Below, piece by piece: positions 62,931-64,000 of a stretch of 64,000 bases of DNA. The translations under genes and the position numbers were made by a program. The notes under the pieces are model-generated. The model had not been told where the DNA came from. It worked only from the letters and a program-made list of their open reading frames with translations, and did not search any database. How positions within the stretch are numbered: position 1 is the stretch's first letter; each line of letters opens with the position of its first letter. This stretch comes from Agriterribacter humi (GTDB lineage: Bacteria > Bacteroidota > Bacteroidia > Chitinophagales > Chitinophagaceae). The stretch spans positions 1 through 64,000 of the forward strand of contig NZ_VOHQ01000006.1 in assembly GCF_009192765.1 (NCBI RefSeq), read 5' to 3'.

Positions 62931-64000
62931 TTACTGTTCATTCAATTCCTCCAGCGCTTTTATAACCATCGGATCCTTTGCATTGTTTACTTCATAAAAT
63001 CCTTCATTCCGCCACTGCTGCCGCGCAAACAGGCTTTTCAGTCTGCGTATTATAAATTGCGTATCTGCTGCAGGCATGGTATTTATTTTAATACTGTCGT
63101 GTAATGCAAATGCGGCAAATGCATTCCAAACCTGTCCGCCGTGGCGGATATCAAATCCTTTTTCGAAATCAGCAGGATTTGCAAATAATTTAAAATGATC
63201 AATATGATCTACATAATACCGGTATACAAAATTTCCAATAGTGTTTTTTGTATACAATTGAGCTACTTTATTACTAATGCCCGTTGTATCCATAGCAACA
63301 AAAACATCCGGCGTTATACCGCCGCCACCATATACCAATTTGCCCTTTGGTGTATGATACGGCTCACCCGTAGCCATTTTATTGCTGTCGGCATTGATCA
63401 ATGCACCATTATGATAACGATCGTATAATTCTTCATTATAACTTTCAATGCCTTTATCGTATGGCTTTTGTATAGAACGCCCCAGCGGGGTATAATAACG
63501 GGCAATGGTTAACCGTAAAGCAGAACCATCATTCAGGTTATATTGCTCCTGCACCAGCCCCTTTCCAAAGCTTCTTCTGCCAATTACCTCGGCTCTGTCC
63601 CAATCCTGTAGAGCGCCGGTAAGCACTTCACTGGCAGAAGCAGATCCTTCATCTATCAGCACTATTAATTTTCCTTTTTCAAAGATTCCTTCCCGTCTTG
63701 CCCTGAATTCCTGCTTTTTTACGTGGTCTCCCTGTGTGTAAACGATGAGCTTATTGCCATCTAAGAACTCATCGGCAATCTCTACAGACTCCTGCAAAAT
63801 ACCGCCACCGTTGCCCCGCAGGTCGAGTATTAATTTCTCTACGCCATTTTCTTTTAACTTTTGCATGGCTTCCATAAATTCCTCGTAAGTGGTTTCAGAA
63901 AATTTGTTGAGGCGGATATAACCCGTTGCCGGGGCAATCATATAACCTGCGTCTAACGAGTAGAGCGGAATAATACCCCTGGTAATCGTAAACTGCTTTA
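62931..64000 (-). CDS. C-terminal processing peptidase, S41 family (3' part; start beyond the right edge)
   Basis: The frame is open to the window edge, and the start lies outside; an internal ATG at 63941 is not the true start, because in-frame residues ITRGIIPLYSLDAGY continue the family sequence before it. Visible are PDZ-exit/catalytic parts: ATGYIRLNKFSETTYEEF, LILDLRGNGGGILQESVEIADEF, IDEGSASASEVLTGAL (catalytic Ser) and GRRSFGKGLVQEQY (catalytic Lys). A long C-terminal region (about 170 residues) extends the fold. CtpA-like proteases process or degrade proteins in the periplasm. Product shown is at least 356 residues. Confidence 0.92.
   Translation of the reverse strand, partial: KQFTITRGIIPLYSLDAGYMIAPATGYIRLNKFSETTYEEFMEAMQKLKENGVEKLILDLRGNGGGILQESVEIADEFLDGNKLIVYTQGDHVKKQEFRARREGIFEKGKLIVLIDEGSASASEVLTGALQDWDRAEVIGRRSFGKGLVQEQYNLNDGSALRLTIARYYTPLGRSIQKPYDKGIESYNEELYDRYHNGALINADSNKMATGEPYHTPKGKLVYGGGGITPDVFVAMDTTGISNKVAQLYTKNTIGNFVYRYYVDHIDHFKLFANPADFEKGFDIRHGGQVWNAFAAFALHDSIKINTMPAADTQFIIRRLKSLFARQQWRNEGFYEVNNAKDPMVIKALEELNEQ

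Overview
The window reads as chromosome from a member of the Bacteroidota, most likely family Chitinophagaceae. This rests on SprB-repeat adhesin architecture, carboxypeptidase-regulatory domains on TonB-dependent receptors, a short primary sigma factor without region 1.1, several families largely confined to the phylum (DUF6686-, DUF6089- and GDYXXLXY-like proteins, a LytTR regulator), and many TAnnTTTG promoter elements, some with an upstream TTG at 17-23 bases. The genus is not determined. I see no rRNA, tRNA, CRISPR array, prophage or intact insertion sequence. Most of the window is core chromosome with loosely packed genes on both strands.

Layout. 1-2965: 5' part of a large secreted SprB-repeat protein (runs off the left edge) and a secreted parvulin-like protein. 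3229-8640: CPA2 cation/proton antiporter, then a siderophore-type TonB receptor with a PepSY membrane protein (iron uptake pair). 9041-18794: housekeeping and accessory genes (MFS transporter, YdcF-like, lipoate ligase, beta-barrel protein, a GT35-like glucan enzyme that lacks the PLP lysine, thioesterase, SlyD-like FKBP, NamZ-type muramidase). 18977-25982: fmt with a microsatellite in its coding frame, then a compact minus-strand trio (subtilisin-like protease, gingipain/caspase-fold protease, small OB-like protein) with no secretion signals, then an acyltransferase-like membrane protein and nadC. 25996-36473: SUI1/YciH, glycyl-tRNA synthetase, a DUF2157/GDYXXLXY pair, amidohydrolase, gamma-glutamyltransferase, a second TonB receptor and trmD. 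36611-42424: L,D-transpeptidase and a divergent phosphorelay (hybrid histidine kinase against Hpt plus LytTR regulator). 42527-49552: adenine deaminase, pyrimidine-dimer glycosylase, M20 dipeptidase, LptF/G permease and small proteins. 49840-56416: rpoD, ffh, rpsP, rimM, pyrD and a thiolase. 56726-64000: TPR histidine kinase, ABC exporter preceded by a long G-poor transcribed region, cystathionine beta-synthase, and a C-terminal processing protease cut by the right edge.

The main candidates for something undescribed are: (1) the intracellular S8 protease / C25-like protease / OB-fold operon at 20061-23565; (2) a predicted transcript of about 420 nt at 60539-60962 with a full Bacteroidota promoter and an intrinsic terminator, just upstream of an ABC exporter; (3) families of short-word and dispersed intergenic repeats, often forming hairpins at gene 3' ends, one of which has invaded the fmt reading frame; and (4) a glucan phosphorylase homologue with Thr where the cofactor lysine belongs. 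All functional statements come from reading the sequence and recalling families; no database search was run.
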